64,000 bases of DNA from Jannaschia pagri (lineage in GTDB: Bacteria > Pseudomonadota > Alphaproteobacteria > Rhodobacterales > Rhodobacteraceae), in NCBI RefSeq assembly GCF_019655435.1, contig NZ_BPFH01000001.1, positions 558,001 through 622,000 of the forward strand. The letters run 5' to 3'. Each line of letters starts with the position of its first letter. Within the stretch, counting starts at the first letter, position 1. Positions 35,264-44,350 of the stretch are shown here, piece by piece. The position numbers and the translations under genes are program-made. A model generated the notes under the pieces. The model did not search any database. It was not told the origin of the DNA and saw only the letters and a list, made by a program, of their open reading frames with translations.

Positions 35264-36634
35264 ATGACGTTTCGTTCTCTTGTCCGGGCAGCAATGCTCG
35301 GCCTTCTCCTATCTGGATCGCCAATTGGTGATGCCCACGCGCAGACGGTCCGCGTGGCCGAGGGACGCGCCCAATCTGCGCTCCGTGTGTCGCTGAACAG
35401 GGCTATCGTGGTGGAATCGGACCTGCCCTTCGCAGAGGCCTCGGTGGCCAATCCGCTCATCGCCGACATCGCAACGCTGTCTGAGAGGTCTGTCTACGTG
35501 CTCGGCAAAGCGCCCGGACGGACGACGCTCACCCTGCTCAGCCCCGAAGGCCGTTTGATGACCAACGTCGAGGTGCAGGTCACCCCAGACGTCACAGAGT
35601 TCAAAGAGCGGCTGCGCCAACTGCTGCCGGGTGAGCCGATCGAAGTGCGCACGGCAAACGACGGCTTGGTCCTGTCCGGCACCGTCTCCTCGGTGCAAAA
35701 ACTTGACCAGGCCCTGGAAATTGCGAACCGCTATGCCCCTGAAGCGGTTCTGAACCTCATGACGGTGGGCGGCACGCAGCAGGTTCAGCTGAAGGTGCGC
35801 TTCGCCGAGATGTCGCGTAACCTGTCCAAGGAGATCGGCGCATCCCTCGGGATTGGCGGCACCGACCTCAACGGCAGTAGCTATAGCGGGTCGACCGGCA
35901 ATGTGGCCAACAACGTCGGCTCCCTACAGCTGAACTTTGGCACGGCCTCTCTGAACTTCAACGTCCTGTTGCAGGCACTGGAGGACAAGGGCGTCGTCCG
36001 CACCCTGTCGGAGCCGAACCTGACCGCCTTGTCGGGTCAATCGGCCAGCTTCCTGGCCGGTGGTGAACTGCCCGTGCCCCAGGTGGACGCCGAAGGGAAC
36101 GTTGGCGTCACCTTCAAACCGTTCGGCGTGTCGCTCAACTTCACCCCGACCGTGGTGGACGACGACATCATCAATCTTGTGATGCAGTCCGAAGTCTCCT
36201 CCGTCACGGAATCGACGACGGTGATCAACGGCGCCTCGATCCCGACCCTGTCCAACCGCCGCGCCCAAACCACGGTGGAGTTGCGGGACGGGCAGAGCTT
36301 TGCCATCGCGGGGCTGCTGCAGGATGATTTCACCGACGGTGTCGCCCAGGTTCCGTTCCTTGGCCAATTGCCCGTCCTTGGTGCGCTTTTCCGGTCCGCG
36401 CGGTTCAATCGCCGTCAATCGGAACTGGTCATCATCGTGACGGCCCACCTGGTGACCCCCACGCGGGGCGAAGCCCTTGCCCTGCCGACGGATCGCATTC
36501 GCCCGCCGACGGAAAATGAGTTGTTCCTCTACGGGCGTGTGTCCGGTGGCGCCGCCGCTAATTCCCGCGCCTCAACGCGCGGCGGCGCGGCCTCCCAGGA
36601 TTTCTCCGGCAACTACGGCTACGTGTTGGAGTAA
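35264..36634 (+). CDS. cpaC: Tad pilus secretin CpaC/RcpA
   Basis: 456 residues. Signal peptide ending near GDAHAQ. The N-terminal pilus/secretin N domain (about 25-110) has NRAIVVESDLPFAEASVANP; a BON-like domain follows; the secretin domain (about 200-430) has LQALEDKGVVRTLSEPNLTALSG, FLAGGELPVPQ and VPFLGQLPVLGALFRS. It forms the outer-membrane channel of the Tad pilus. The start MTFRSL has AGGCAGG upstream; a much longer open frame is not credible. Confidence 0.95.
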   Translation: MTFRSLVRAAMLGLLLSGSPIGDAHAQTVRVAEGRAQSALRVSLNRAIVVESDLPFAEASVANPLIADIATLSERSVYVLGKAPGRTTLTLLSPEGRLMTNVEVQVTPDVTEFKERLRQLLPGEPIEVRTANDGLVLSGTVSSVQKLDQALEIANRYAPEAVLNLMTVGGTQQVQLKVRFAEMSRNLSKEIGASLGIGGTDLNGSSYSGSTGNVANNVGSLQLNFGTASLNFNVLLQALEDKGVVRTLSEPNLTALSGQSASFLAGGELPVPQVDAEGNVGVTFKPFGVSLNFTPTVVDDDIINLVMQSEVSSVTESTTVINGASIPTLSNRRAQTTVELRDGQSFAIAGLLQDDFTDGVAQVPFLGQLPVLGALFRSARFNRRQSELVIIVTAHLVTPTRGEALALPTDRIRPPTENELFLYGRVSGGAAANSRASTRGGAASQDFSGNYGYVLE

Positions 36635-36638
36635 GACC

Positions 36639-37265
36639 ATGGCTGACAAGCACATCTCCCGTCGCCTGCTGGTCGCGTCCCTTGGCCTGAGTGCCCTTGG
36701 CGCCTGTACCGGGGTCAACAGCTTTAACAAACCTGCGGGCCATTCCGTGGACGAGGGCGGGTTTGGCAACCCGACCATGCAGAACATGCTGATCCACAGT
36801 GGCGAGGCCGAGGCGGTCAGCCACCTGGGCGGTCGGTTCTCGGCCTCCGTCCCGACCACGATCAACTTCGCGTTTAACAGCGCCCGGTTGGACGCCACGG
36901 CGCGTTCCGTTCTAGACCAGCAGGCCCATTTCATGCGGCAATTCCCCGAGGTCCGGTTTTCGGTCTATGGCCACACCGACGCCGTGGGATCCAACGCCTA
37001 TAACCAATCGCTGGGCCGCCGCCGCGCGCTCGCCGCCGTGCACTACCTTGGACGCAAGGGTGTATCGCGGTCCCGGCTGGCCGCTCTGGTCAGCTTCGGT
37101 GAGACCCGCCCCGTCGTGCCCACCCAATCGCGGGAGCGCGCGAACCGCCGCACCGTGACCGAGGTGTCGGGCTTTGTGTCCGGCAATCCGCTGGTTCTTG
37201 ACGGGAAGTATGGGCAGATCGTCTACCGTCAGTATGTGGCCTCCGCCGGACCGACGGGCGGTTGA
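36639..37265 (+). CDS. OmpA-family lipoprotein in the cpaD position of the Tad locus
   Basis: 208 residues. Lipobox LGAC (MADKHISRRLLVASLGLSAL, then GAC). Residues about 68-185 form an OmpA-like peptidoglycan-binding domain (TTINFAFNSARLDATARSVLDQQ, GHTDAVGSNAYNQSLGRRRA, ERANRRTVTEV). It lies four bases after the secretin gene, where cpaD is found in Caulobacter. It may anchor the secretin to the cell wall. Confidence 0.9.
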   Translation: MADKHISRRLLVASLGLSALGACTGVNSFNKPAGHSVDEGGFGNPTMQNMLIHSGEAEAVSHLGGRFSASVPTTINFAFNSARLDATARSVLDQQAHFMRQFPEVRFSVYGHTDAVGSNAYNQSLGRRRALAAVHYLGRKGVSRSRLAALVSFGETRPVVPTQSRERANRRTVTEVSGFVSGNPLVLDGKYGQIVYRQYVASAGPTGG

Positions 37266-37291
37266 CGCACGACAGGAGATGACAGCAAGCG

Positions 37292-37316
37292 CCCCGCCCC
37301 TCCGGCGGGGTTTTTT
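37292..37316 (+). terminator. Rho-independent terminator in the tad locus
   Basis: CCCCGCC pairs with GGCGGGG around CCTCC, then six T. It follows the OmpA-like lipoprotein gene and divides the tad locus into two transcription units. Confidence 0.9.
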
Positions 37317-37504
37317 GCGGGCCTCGGCCCGGCCGTTTTTGTTCTGTTTCTTTCCAATAAATTCATCTCTGGCGTCCTATTGTTGCCCAAATCTGCAGGC
37401 AAGACGGAGGAAACCAGGCGTTATTCTATCGTGCGTTTTGCAGGTACGCGCCCCTGGTTGGAATGTCGCGTCAGACGTGATGCGGCGAGAAGGTGGTGAA
37501 CAGT

Positions 37505-38866
37505 ATGCCAAGCAACCTCGCGACACTTCCGGAGCCGGAGCCGCTTCGCGCCGTCACCGTCTCTCGCGATGTGCAGGAATTTGACCTGCTGATCGAGGAT
37601 ATGGAAGCAGAACTGGGTGAAGCTTGGGGCGACCTGACCTTCACCGAAGCGACCGCTTTTCTGAAACAGCCTGACGCTGCGGCCCTTGAATTTCTGGTGA
37701 TCGCGGCGGACCGCAAGGACGAGGCCCACCTGCCACAGGTGGTCGACGTCGTCCGCGACGGCAAAGCCGTCGGACTAAAGATCATTCTCGTCGCCGAAGA
37801 CCTGACCCCCATGGCCCTGCACGAATTGCTACGTGCAGGTGCGGATGACTTCGCGCCCTACCCTCTGCCCGAACAAGCGCTGTCGGACGCGGTGGCGCGG
37901 TTGCGCGCGGCCGGAACGGCGTCTGGAGCGGATGCGCTGCTGCGCACCGGATCGGAGGTTGTGGATGCGACGGCTGTGGCCCCAAGCGCCGCGACCGGAC
38001 AGGCCTTGGTCCCTGCCACAACCGGCGGCGGCCCGACGACCACGGGACCTGGCGCGCTCTTTGCCCTGCAATCGGCATCCGGAGGGAACGGCGCGACGAC
38101 CGTTGCGGTCAACCTTGCCTGGGAATTGGCAAATGTGGACAAGGTCGCCCCACCCCGGGTGTGCCTCATCGACCTCGGCCTGCAATTCGGCTCCGTCTCC
38201 ACGTATTTGGATCTGCCCCGCAAAGATACGATTTATGATGTCCTGACAGACATCGCATCGATGGATGAGCAGGCGTTTCGCCAAACCCTGTCGACCTACG
38301 AAGACAAGCTGTCAGTGTTCACCGCCCCGGCCGAGGTCCTGCCCCTGGATGTGGTCGGCCCGACAGAGATCGCGCGCCTGCTCGATCTGGCGCGCAATTG
38401 CTTTGATGTGGTGATCGTGGATCTTCCGGGCACGGTGACGGGTTGGACCGAGACGGTGCTTGAGGCGACCGATATCTACTTCATGGTTTGCGCGTTGGAG
38501 GTCCGGGCCGCGCAGAACGCGCTGCGGTTCCAGCGGCTGCTACAGTCCGAAGGGATTGCCACGGACCGGATCGGCTATCTTTTGAACAAGGCGCCGGGGC
38601 GGTTGGATATGCAAGGCCGTGGCCGGATCGACAAGTTCGCCGACAGCCTGGGCATCAAGTTCCATGCCGTTCTATCCGATGGCGGGAAACAGGTGACCGA
38701 AGTGAACGACCAGGCCGCCCCCCTGCGTGTGCTGGCCGCCCGGAACGCGTTGACGAAGGACATCGCAAAACTGGCAGGCGGGCTGCACGAGGCCCGCAAG
38801 CAAGTCGAAACCGGCGCGACGGCTGCCCCAAAGAAAAAAGCAATCTTCGGCCTGAAATTCGGCTGA
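37505..38866 (+). CDS. cpaE: Tad pilus localisation ATPase CpaE/TadZ
   Basis: 453 residues. A receiver-like N-terminal domain (about 20-130) is followed by a ParA/MinD-like ATPase domain. Its P-loop SASGGNGATT (about 190-199) lacks the usual Walker lysine (Ala197 in the place of Lys), which is common in the TadZ family. CpaE places the Tad machine at a site in the cell. The ATG is preferred over two upstream GTG codons because AGGTGG then falls eight bases before it. Confidence 0.93.
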   Translation: MPSNLATLPEPEPLRAVTVSRDVQEFDLLIEDMEAELGEAWGDLTFTEATAFLKQPDAAALEFLVIAADRKDEAHLPQVVDVVRDGKAVGLKIILVAEDLTPMALHELLRAGADDFAPYPLPEQALSDAVARLRAAGTASGADALLRTGSEVVDATAVAPSAATGQALVPATTGGGPTTTGPGALFALQSASGGNGATTVAVNLAWELANVDKVAPPRVCLIDLGLQFGSVSTYLDLPRKDTIYDVLTDIASMDEQAFRQTLSTYEDKLSVFTAPAEVLPLDVVGPTEIARLLDLARNCFDVVIVDLPGTVTGWTETVLEATDIYFMVCALEVRAAQNALRFQRLLQSEGIATDRIGYLLNKAPGRLDMQGRGRIDKFADSLGIKFHAVLSDGGKQVTEVNDQAAPLRVLAARNALTKDIAKLAGGLHEARKQVETGATAAPKKKAIFGLKFG

Positions 38867-38882
38867 AGCGCAGGAGGTAGAG

Positions 38883-40355
38883 ATGTTTTCACGTTACAAG
38901 AAGCCTCAGATTCAAAGCGCTCGCCCCATTGGCGCGGCTGAACTCGAAGAAACCGTCGAAAAAGTCCAAAAGCTGGCGGAGGAGACGACGGGCGCTCCGA
39001 TCTCAGTTCCTGAGGACGTCCAGGCTAAGATCGGCACGCCGCCGCCCGCCGAAGCCGTGGCCGAGGACAAAGACCTTAAGCGACGTATTCGGATCGAAGA
39101 ACTCAAGACCGAAATGCACCACAGGTTGCTGGACAACCTGAACCTAGCTGCCGTGGAAAAGGCCGACCGCAATGCCCTGCGGGCTGAAATCGTCGCCATT
39201 ACCACCGAAGAACTGGCGGACATGGGCGTGGTGCTGGGTCGCGAAGACCGGGATACGCTCAACACAGAGTTGTTCGATGAGGTCACCGGCCTCGGGCCGC
39301 TGGAGCCGCTTCTGAAGGACCCCGACGTCAACGATATCCTCGTGAACGGGCCCCACAACATCTATGTGGAACGGGCCGGGAAGCTGTCGAAGTCGGGCAT
39401 CCGGTTTAAGGATGAGAAGCACCTGCTGCGGATCATCGACAAGATCGTCTCGGCGGTGGGTCGTCGCGTGGACGAATCCAACCCCTATGTGGACGCCCGT
39501 CTCGCCGATGGATCGCGCTTCAACGCCATGGTGCCGCCGGTGGCCGTGGATGGCTCGCTCGTCTCGATCCGTAAGTTCAAAAAGGAAAAGCTGGGCGTCG
39601 ATAAGCTGGTCGAGTTCGGTGCCTTTACCGAGGAAATGGCCACCTATCTGCAAGCCGCCTGCGCCTGCCGGTTGAACGTGATCGTCTCGGGCGGCACCGG
39701 CTCCGGTAAGACGACGACGCTGAACGCGCTGTCGTCTTTCATCGGCCATTCGGAGCGGGTGTTGACCATCGAAGACACCGCCGAATTGCAACTGCAACAG
39801 GACCATGTGGGCCGGATGGAAAGCCGTCCGCCCAACGTCGAAGGCAAGGGCGCCGTGACCCAGCGCGACTGTCTGCGCAACGCCCTGCGGATGCGTCCCG
39901 ACCGCATCATCGTCGGCGAGACGCGGGGCGAAGAGGTCATCGACATGTTGCAGGCCATGAACACCGGCCACGACGGGTCCATGACGACGATCCACGCGAA
40001 CTCTGCCCGCGACGCGGTCAGCCGGTTGGAAAACATGATCGCCATGGCGGGGATCGAAATGCCGATCAAGGCCGTCCGGGCGCAGATTTCTTCTGCTGTA
40101 AACCTGATCGTTCAGGCCAGTCGTTTGCAAGACGGCTCCCGCCGGATGACCTCCATTTCCGAGGTGACGGGCATGGAGGGTGAGGTCATCACCATGCAGG
40201 AGATTTTCCGCTATGAGCGTCTGGGGTTGAAGCCCGACGGCACGATCATCGGTCGCTTTACCGCAACAGGCATCCGCAGCCATTACGCCGACCGGTTTAA
40301 GGCCTGGGGCTTTGACCTGCCGTCGTCGATCTATGAACCGTTCGAGGGGCGCTGA
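38883..40355 (+). CDS. cpaF: Tad secretion ATPase CpaF/TadA
   Basis: 490 residues, type II/IV secretion ATPase. Walker A is GGTGSGKT (residues 270-277); the Asp box is [10 protein letters not shown], Walker B is [13 protein letters not shown], and the His box is [12 protein letters not shown]. It powers both extension and retraction of Tad pili. CAGGAGG precedes the ATG. It follows cpaE by 16 bases. Confidence 0.97.
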   Translation: MFSRYKKPQIQSARPIGAAELEETVEKVQKLAEETTGAPISVPEDVQAKIGTPPPAEAVAEDKDLKRRIRIEELKTEMHHRLLDNLNLAAVEKADRNALRAEIVAITTEELADMGVVLGREDRDTLNTELFDEVTGLGPLEPLLKDPDVNDILVNGPHNIYVERAGKLSKSGIRFKDEKHLLRIIDKIVSAVGRRVDESNPYVDARLADGSRFNAMVPPVAVDGSLVSIRKFKKEKLGVDKLVEFGAFTEEMATYLQAACACRLNVIVSGGTGSGKTTTLNALSSFIGHSERVLTIEDTAELQLQQDHVGRMESRPPNVEGKGAVTQRDCLRNALRMRPDRIIVGETRGEEVIDMLQAMNTGHDGSMTTIHANSARDAVSRLENMIAMAGIEMPIKAVRAQISSAVNLIVQASRLQDGSRRMTSISEVTGMEGEVITMQEIFRYERLGLKPDGTIIGRFTATGIRSHYADRFKAWGFDLPSSIYEPFEGR

Positions 40356-40358
40356 GGC

Positions 40359-41327
40359 ATGGAACTCTCCATTGAACCCCTGATCTACATCGCCATTTTC
40401 GGCAGCGTCTATCTGATCATCGGCGGCATCTACATGCTGGTGTTCGGCAAGTCGATCAAGCTGAACAACCGCGTGAACCGCCGCCTGTCGCTGATGGAAC
40501 AGGGCGCCACACGGGACGAGGTCATGGCCGTTCTCCGCAAGGAGATGTCGCAACACGACAAGGCCAAACAGATCCCGCTCTACTCCCTCCTGGCCGAAAA
40601 GGCGCAGAAGGCGAACCTGGCGTTCACGCCGGGGATGCTGATGGGGATCATGGCGTTGGTGGTTGTCATCTCCTTCGGGTTGCTCACGGTATTGACCGCC
40701 TCCTCCTTGCCGATCCGGATCCTGCTGTCCGTGGGGATCGGGGTGGGCGGCGTCTATACCTGGGTGAACAACAAGGCCAAGAAGCGGCTGGCGATGTTGG
40801 AAGAACAGCTGCCTGACGCGGTCGAGTTGATCGTGCGCAGCTTGCGCGTGGGGCATCCGCTGAACTCCGCCATCGGGATCGTCGCCAAGGAGGTCGCGGA
40901 TCCGCTTGGCTCCGAAATGGGGTTCATCGCAGATGAGGCCGCCTATGGTCGGGATATTCCCGATGCCCTGCGCGCCCTTGCCGAACGGGTGGAGTTGCAA
41001 GACCTGCGCTTCCTCGCGGTGGCGGTGGCGATCCAACAGAAATCGGGCGGCAACCTCGCCGAGATTCTGGAAGGGCTGTCCAAGGTGGTGCGGGCGCGGT
41101 TCAAGCTGTTCCGTAAGGTGAAAGCAATCACCGCCGAGGCCCGCTGGTCCGGCATGTTCCTGTCAGCCTTCCCTATCCTGGCGCTGATCGGGATTAATGT
41201 CATGAAGCCCGACTATTACGCCGACGTGAAAGACACCGCCTACTTCATTCCAGCAGCGGCGGTTGTCTGCGTTTTCCTGATCGTGAACATCATCTTCATG
41301 CGGATGATGGTGAACATTAAGGTCTGA
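40359..41327 (+). CDS. tadB: Tad inner-membrane platform protein TadB
   Basis: 322 residues, T2SSF domain. There is an N-terminal membrane helix, a second near residues 90-135, the cytoplasmic signature LEEQLPDAVELIVRSLRVGHPLNSAI, and two helices at the C-terminus. It forms the pilus platform with TadC. It starts three bases after cpaF. Confidence 0.95.
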   Translation: MELSIEPLIYIAIFGSVYLIIGGIYMLVFGKSIKLNNRVNRRLSLMEQGATRDEVMAVLRKEMSQHDKAKQIPLYSLLAEKAQKANLAFTPGMLMGIMALVVVISFGLLTVLTASSLPIRILLSVGIGVGGVYTWVNNKAKKRLAMLEEQLPDAVELIVRSLRVGHPLNSAIGIVAKEVADPLGSEMGFIADEAAYGRDIPDALRALAERVELQDLRFLAVAVAIQQKSGGNLAEILEGLSKVVRARFKLFRKVKAITAEARWSGMFLSAFPILALIGINVMKPDYYADVKDTAYFIPAAAVVCVFLIVNIIFMRMMVNIKV

Positions 41328-41335
41328 GGCTCGCA

Positions 41336-42313
41336 ATGGACGTGTTGCAAACCATCATCGAAGGGGCGCTCGGCCCTGACGGCATGATCTACCTGGCCGG
41401 GGCGGCGGGCGCGATCTTGGTGCTGCTGACCCTGCCGGCGGTGCTCACCAAAAAGGTCGACCCCCTGGACCGCATCGCGGAGGAGCGGAAGGCTGCGGCC
41501 ATCGCCGATCTGGGGGAAGAGCGGTTGAGCCGCCATGGCAAGCGCAATGAACATCTCGCCAAATACGCCAAGTATCTGGAGACCGACGATAAGGAGGAGC
41601 TGTCAAAGACCCGCCTGATGCTGACCCGCGCGGGCTATGCCCACAAGGATGCGGCCCGCACGCTCGTTGCGGCGCAGCTATTGTTGGGATTGGGCCTTAT
41701 GGTGCTGGGCGCAATCTATACCTTCTTCCTGCTGGGGCTGGGCGGTGGTCTGAACTCCGCGCTCTACATCTTGGGCCCGGGCGTCGCGGGGTATTACGCG
41801 CCAAAGTATTGGATCCAAAAGCGGATCGCCAAGCGACAGGAGGAAATCCAAGATGGCTTCCCCGACGCGCTGGATCTGCTGCTGGTCTGTGTTGAGGCGG
41901 GGCAATCGCTGGACCAATCCATCATCCGCATGGCGACGGAGATTGAGCCCTCCTACCCCTCGCTGGCTGCGGAGTTTTTGATGGTCGCCCAGGAAATGAA
42001 GGCCGGTAAGGACAAGCCAGATGTCCTGCGCGCCATGGCAGAGCGCTGCGATCTGAACGACATTACCAGCTTTGTGACCGTGCTGATCCAATCGGCAAGC
42101 TTCGGCACCTCGATCGCCGATGCCCTGCGGGTCTATGCCGCCGAGATGCGCGACAAGCGGGTCATGCGGGCCGAGGAAAAGGCCAACGTCCTACCCACGA
42201 AACTGACCGTCGGTACCATGATGTTCTGCGTGCCGCCCCTGCTCATCATCTTGATCGGACCCTCGCTGCACGGCATCGCGTCGACGCTCAGCGGGACCTC
42301 GACGGCGTTCTGA
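41336..42313 (+). CDS. tadC: Tad inner-membrane platform protein TadC
   Basis: 325 residues, T2SSF domain with QEEIQDGFPDALDLLLVCVEAGQSLDQSI and the C-terminal pair FGTSIADALRVYAAEMRDKRVMRAEEKA and PTKLTVGTMMFCVPPLLIIL. The partner of TadB. It lies eight bases after tadB, and its stop overlaps the next ATG. Confidence 0.95.
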   Translation: MDVLQTIIEGALGPDGMIYLAGAAGAILVLLTLPAVLTKKVDPLDRIAEERKAAAIADLGEERLSRHGKRNEHLAKYAKYLETDDKEELSKTRLMLTRAGYAHKDAARTLVAAQLLLGLGLMVLGAIYTFFLLGLGGGLNSALYILGPGVAGYYAPKYWIQKRIAKRQEEIQDGFPDALDLLLVCVEAGQSLDQSIIRMATEIEPSYPSLAAEFLMVAQEMKAGKDKPDVLRAMAERCDLNDITSFVTVLIQSASFGTSIADALRVYAAEMRDKRVMRAEEKANVLPTKLTVGTMMFCVPPLLIILIGPSLHGIASTLSGTSTAF

Positions 42314-42882
42314 TGCGGGTGGCATTTGTCTTGATCGCCGCGCTCGCGCTGACCGGTTGCAACCCCAGCGCCTTGGTGGAACGGGGCGCCCACAGGGACG
42401 ATCCGCTGGCCGCGCCAGGACATGCGCGGCGCGGGGACGGCATCGACCCGTTGATCGTGGGCGACCGCTTGCTGGACGCAGGCGAGGCGGAGCTTGCGCT
42501 GGCCAGCTATGTGCGCGCCGCCAACGATATCGGGCTCACGCCAGAAGTGCGGCTGTCCATGGCGGCCGCCAACATCCGCCTGGGGCGCCTGCACCAAGCC
42601 GAAGACCTGCTCCGCTCCGTCATCGACGAGGACCCGCAGAACGTCGCAGCGATGAACGACCTTGGTGTGGTTTTGCTGGAACTGGGCGATTTGGGCCAGG
42701 CGCATCGTCACTTTCGTGCGGCTTTCGCGCTACAACCGACCCCTGAAATCCGTGAAAACCTGCGAATTTCCAGTGCAAAATTGGAAAATCGGACCTACGG
42801 TGATGAGCAAAATGATAGCGCCTTCACGCTGACGCGCCACGCCGGAGGGGTCTACACCCTGAACGCACCGCGACAGCCATAA
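42313..42882 (+). CDS. tadD: TPR lipoprotein TadD
   Basis: 189 residues. Lipobox ALTGC (Cys about 16). The middle has tetratricopeptide repeats (DAGEAELALASYVRAANDIG; GRLHQAEDLLRSVIDEDPQN; AAMNDLGVVLLELGDLGQAH). TadD proteins are outer-membrane pilotins that help the secretin assemble. It overlaps tadC at ATGA-type coupling. Confidence 0.88.
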   Translation: MRVAFVLIAALALTGCNPSALVERGAHRDDPLAAPGHARRGDGIDPLIVGDRLLDAGEAELALASYVRAANDIGLTPEVRLSMAAANIRLGRLHQAEDLLRSVIDEDPQNVAAMNDLGVVLLELGDLGQAHRHFRAAFALQPTPEIRENLRISSAKLENRTYGDEQNDSAFTLTRHAGGVYTLNAPRQP

Positions 42883-42918
42883 AAACCCCGAAGGCCGCGA
42901 GCAGAAAAGGACGCAGAC

Positions 42919-43764
42919 ATGCGCCACCACCTGGTTTTGCCCCTCCTCCTTGGGGGGATGATGGTCCTGTCCGGCTGTAACGCTTTGGGCAACGCCGACG
43001 TCAGTCGCGCCGTGGCCGACGCCGAAGCCGCAGAGGCCGACAGCATTCGGGACATCATGCTCACCGTCGCGGAGCCGCGCGAGGCGGTGGACTACTTCAA
43101 CCGCAAAGTCAGGGATTTTCCGGACGATATCGAACACAAGCGCGGTCTGGCCCGGTCGCTTGTCCGCGCAGGGCGCCAGTCAGAGGCCGTGCTGGCCTGG
43201 CGCAAGGTCCTGACCCATCCCGACGCGGGCCACGAAGACACCGTTGAGCTGGCCGATGCGCTGATCCGGACCTCTGACTGGGCGGGCGCGAAAGAGGTCC
43301 TCGACAGCGTCCCCCCGACCCATGAGACGTTTAAGCGGTATCGGTTGGAAGCCATGGTGGCCGACAGCAACCGCGAATGGACCCGCGCCGACAGCTTCTA
43401 TGAAACGGCTGTGGATCTGACCACAAAGCCGGCGGGCGTGCTCAACAATTGGGGCTATTCCAAGCTGACGCGGGGCGATACCGCCGCGGCGGAGCGTCTG
43501 TTTACCGAGGCGATCACCTATGATGAGGATCTGTTCACCGCCAAGAACAACCTTGTCTTGGCCCGTGCCGGGCGGCGGACCTATGCGCTGCCTATTGTCC
43601 CAATGACCCAGGAAGAGCGCGCGCAACTGCTGCATACCGCCGGGTTGGCAGCGATCAAACAAGGTGACGTGGATATTGGGCGCAGCCTGCTGCAAGACGC
43701 CGTCGATACCCACCCACGCCATTTCGAAGCGGCCGTGCGCGCGCTGCAATCCTTGGACGCCTGA
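42919..43764 (+). CDS. Second TPR lipoprotein of the Tad locus
   Basis: 281 residues. Lipobox VLSGC (Cys about 20). Several TPR units (DIEHKRGLARSLVRAGRQSEAVLAWRKVL; VLNNWGYSKLTRGDTAAAERLFTEAI). Tad loci of alphaproteobacteria often have two TadD-like genes in a row. Its exact role is unknown, but position and architecture suggest a periplasmic scaffold for the secretin. It follows tadD by 36 bases. Confidence 0.88.
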   Translation: MRHHLVLPLLLGGMMVLSGCNALGNADVSRAVADAEAAEADSIRDIMLTVAEPREAVDYFNRKVRDFPDDIEHKRGLARSLVRAGRQSEAVLAWRKVLTHPDAGHEDTVELADALIRTSDWAGAKEVLDSVPPTHETFKRYRLEAMVADSNREWTRADSFYETAVDLTTKPAGVLNNWGYSKLTRGDTAAAERLFTEAITYDEDLFTAKNNLVLARAGRRTYALPIVPMTQEERAQLLHTAGLAAIKQGDVDIGRSLLQDAVDTHPRHFEAAVRALQSLDA

Positions 43765-43773
43765 GGCCGCGCG

Positions 43774-44286
43774 ATGTTTGAGACGCTCGCCATCACATCG
43801 CAGCAGGGGCTGATCTGGGGTCTGTTAACTCTGCCGATCACGGCTTGGGTCATGTGGACGGACTTGACGGACATGAAGATCAAGAACCAGGCGGTTCTGG
43901 CCATGCTCGCGATCTTTGTGGTGTCGGGCTTTTTCCTCCTACCGCTGGAGGATTACCTCTGGCGCTATGCCCATTTCGCGGTGGTCTTGGTGATTTGCTT
44001 TGTCCTTTCGGCGACAATCGGCATGGGCGCGGGGGATGCCAAGTACATCGCCGCCGTGGCCCCTTTCGTAGCGTTGGATGACGTCAGCGCAATCGCCCTG
44101 CTCTATGCGTTTTGGGCTGTGGTATTGTTGGTCGGGATGTTTATCGCTCGGCGCATTGGCGCGGTGCGCCGCGCCTATCCCGATTGGATCTGGCTCGCCG
44201 AAGACCGCAAGAGCCACGTGCCATTTGGCCTCGCCCTCGCGCCGACTGTCACCAGTTACTTCGCCTATGGCGCGACCCTGGGGTGA
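43774..44286 (+). CDS. cpaA: Prepilin peptidase CpaA/TadV
   Basis: 170 residues, A24 aspartyl protease with about five membrane helices. The two catalytic aspartates are in TDLTDMKIKN (Asp30) and GMGAGDAK (Asp88). It lacks the long N-terminal methylase domain of PilD, as expected for TadV. It should cut the two Flp-type pilins of this locus. Confidence 0.94.
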   Translation: MFETLAITSQQGLIWGLLTLPITAWVMWTDLTDMKIKNQAVLAMLAIFVVSGFFLLPLEDYLWRYAHFAVVLVICFVLSATIGMGAGDAKYIAAVAPFVALDDVSAIALLYAFWAVVLLVGMFIARRIGAVRRAYPDWIWLAEDRKSHVPFGLALAPTVTSYFAYGATLG

Positions 44287-44350
44287 GCCCATCAAGAAAA
44301 TCGAAAGGCCCTTGGTGTAGCCACTGGGTAGCCCACGCGGAGGACAGCCG

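Noticed and set aside
39144-41036. Open frame of 630 residues on the minus strand
   Set aside because: It is antisense to cpaF and tadB. The translation is His/Arg/Gln/Asp-rich with no domain.
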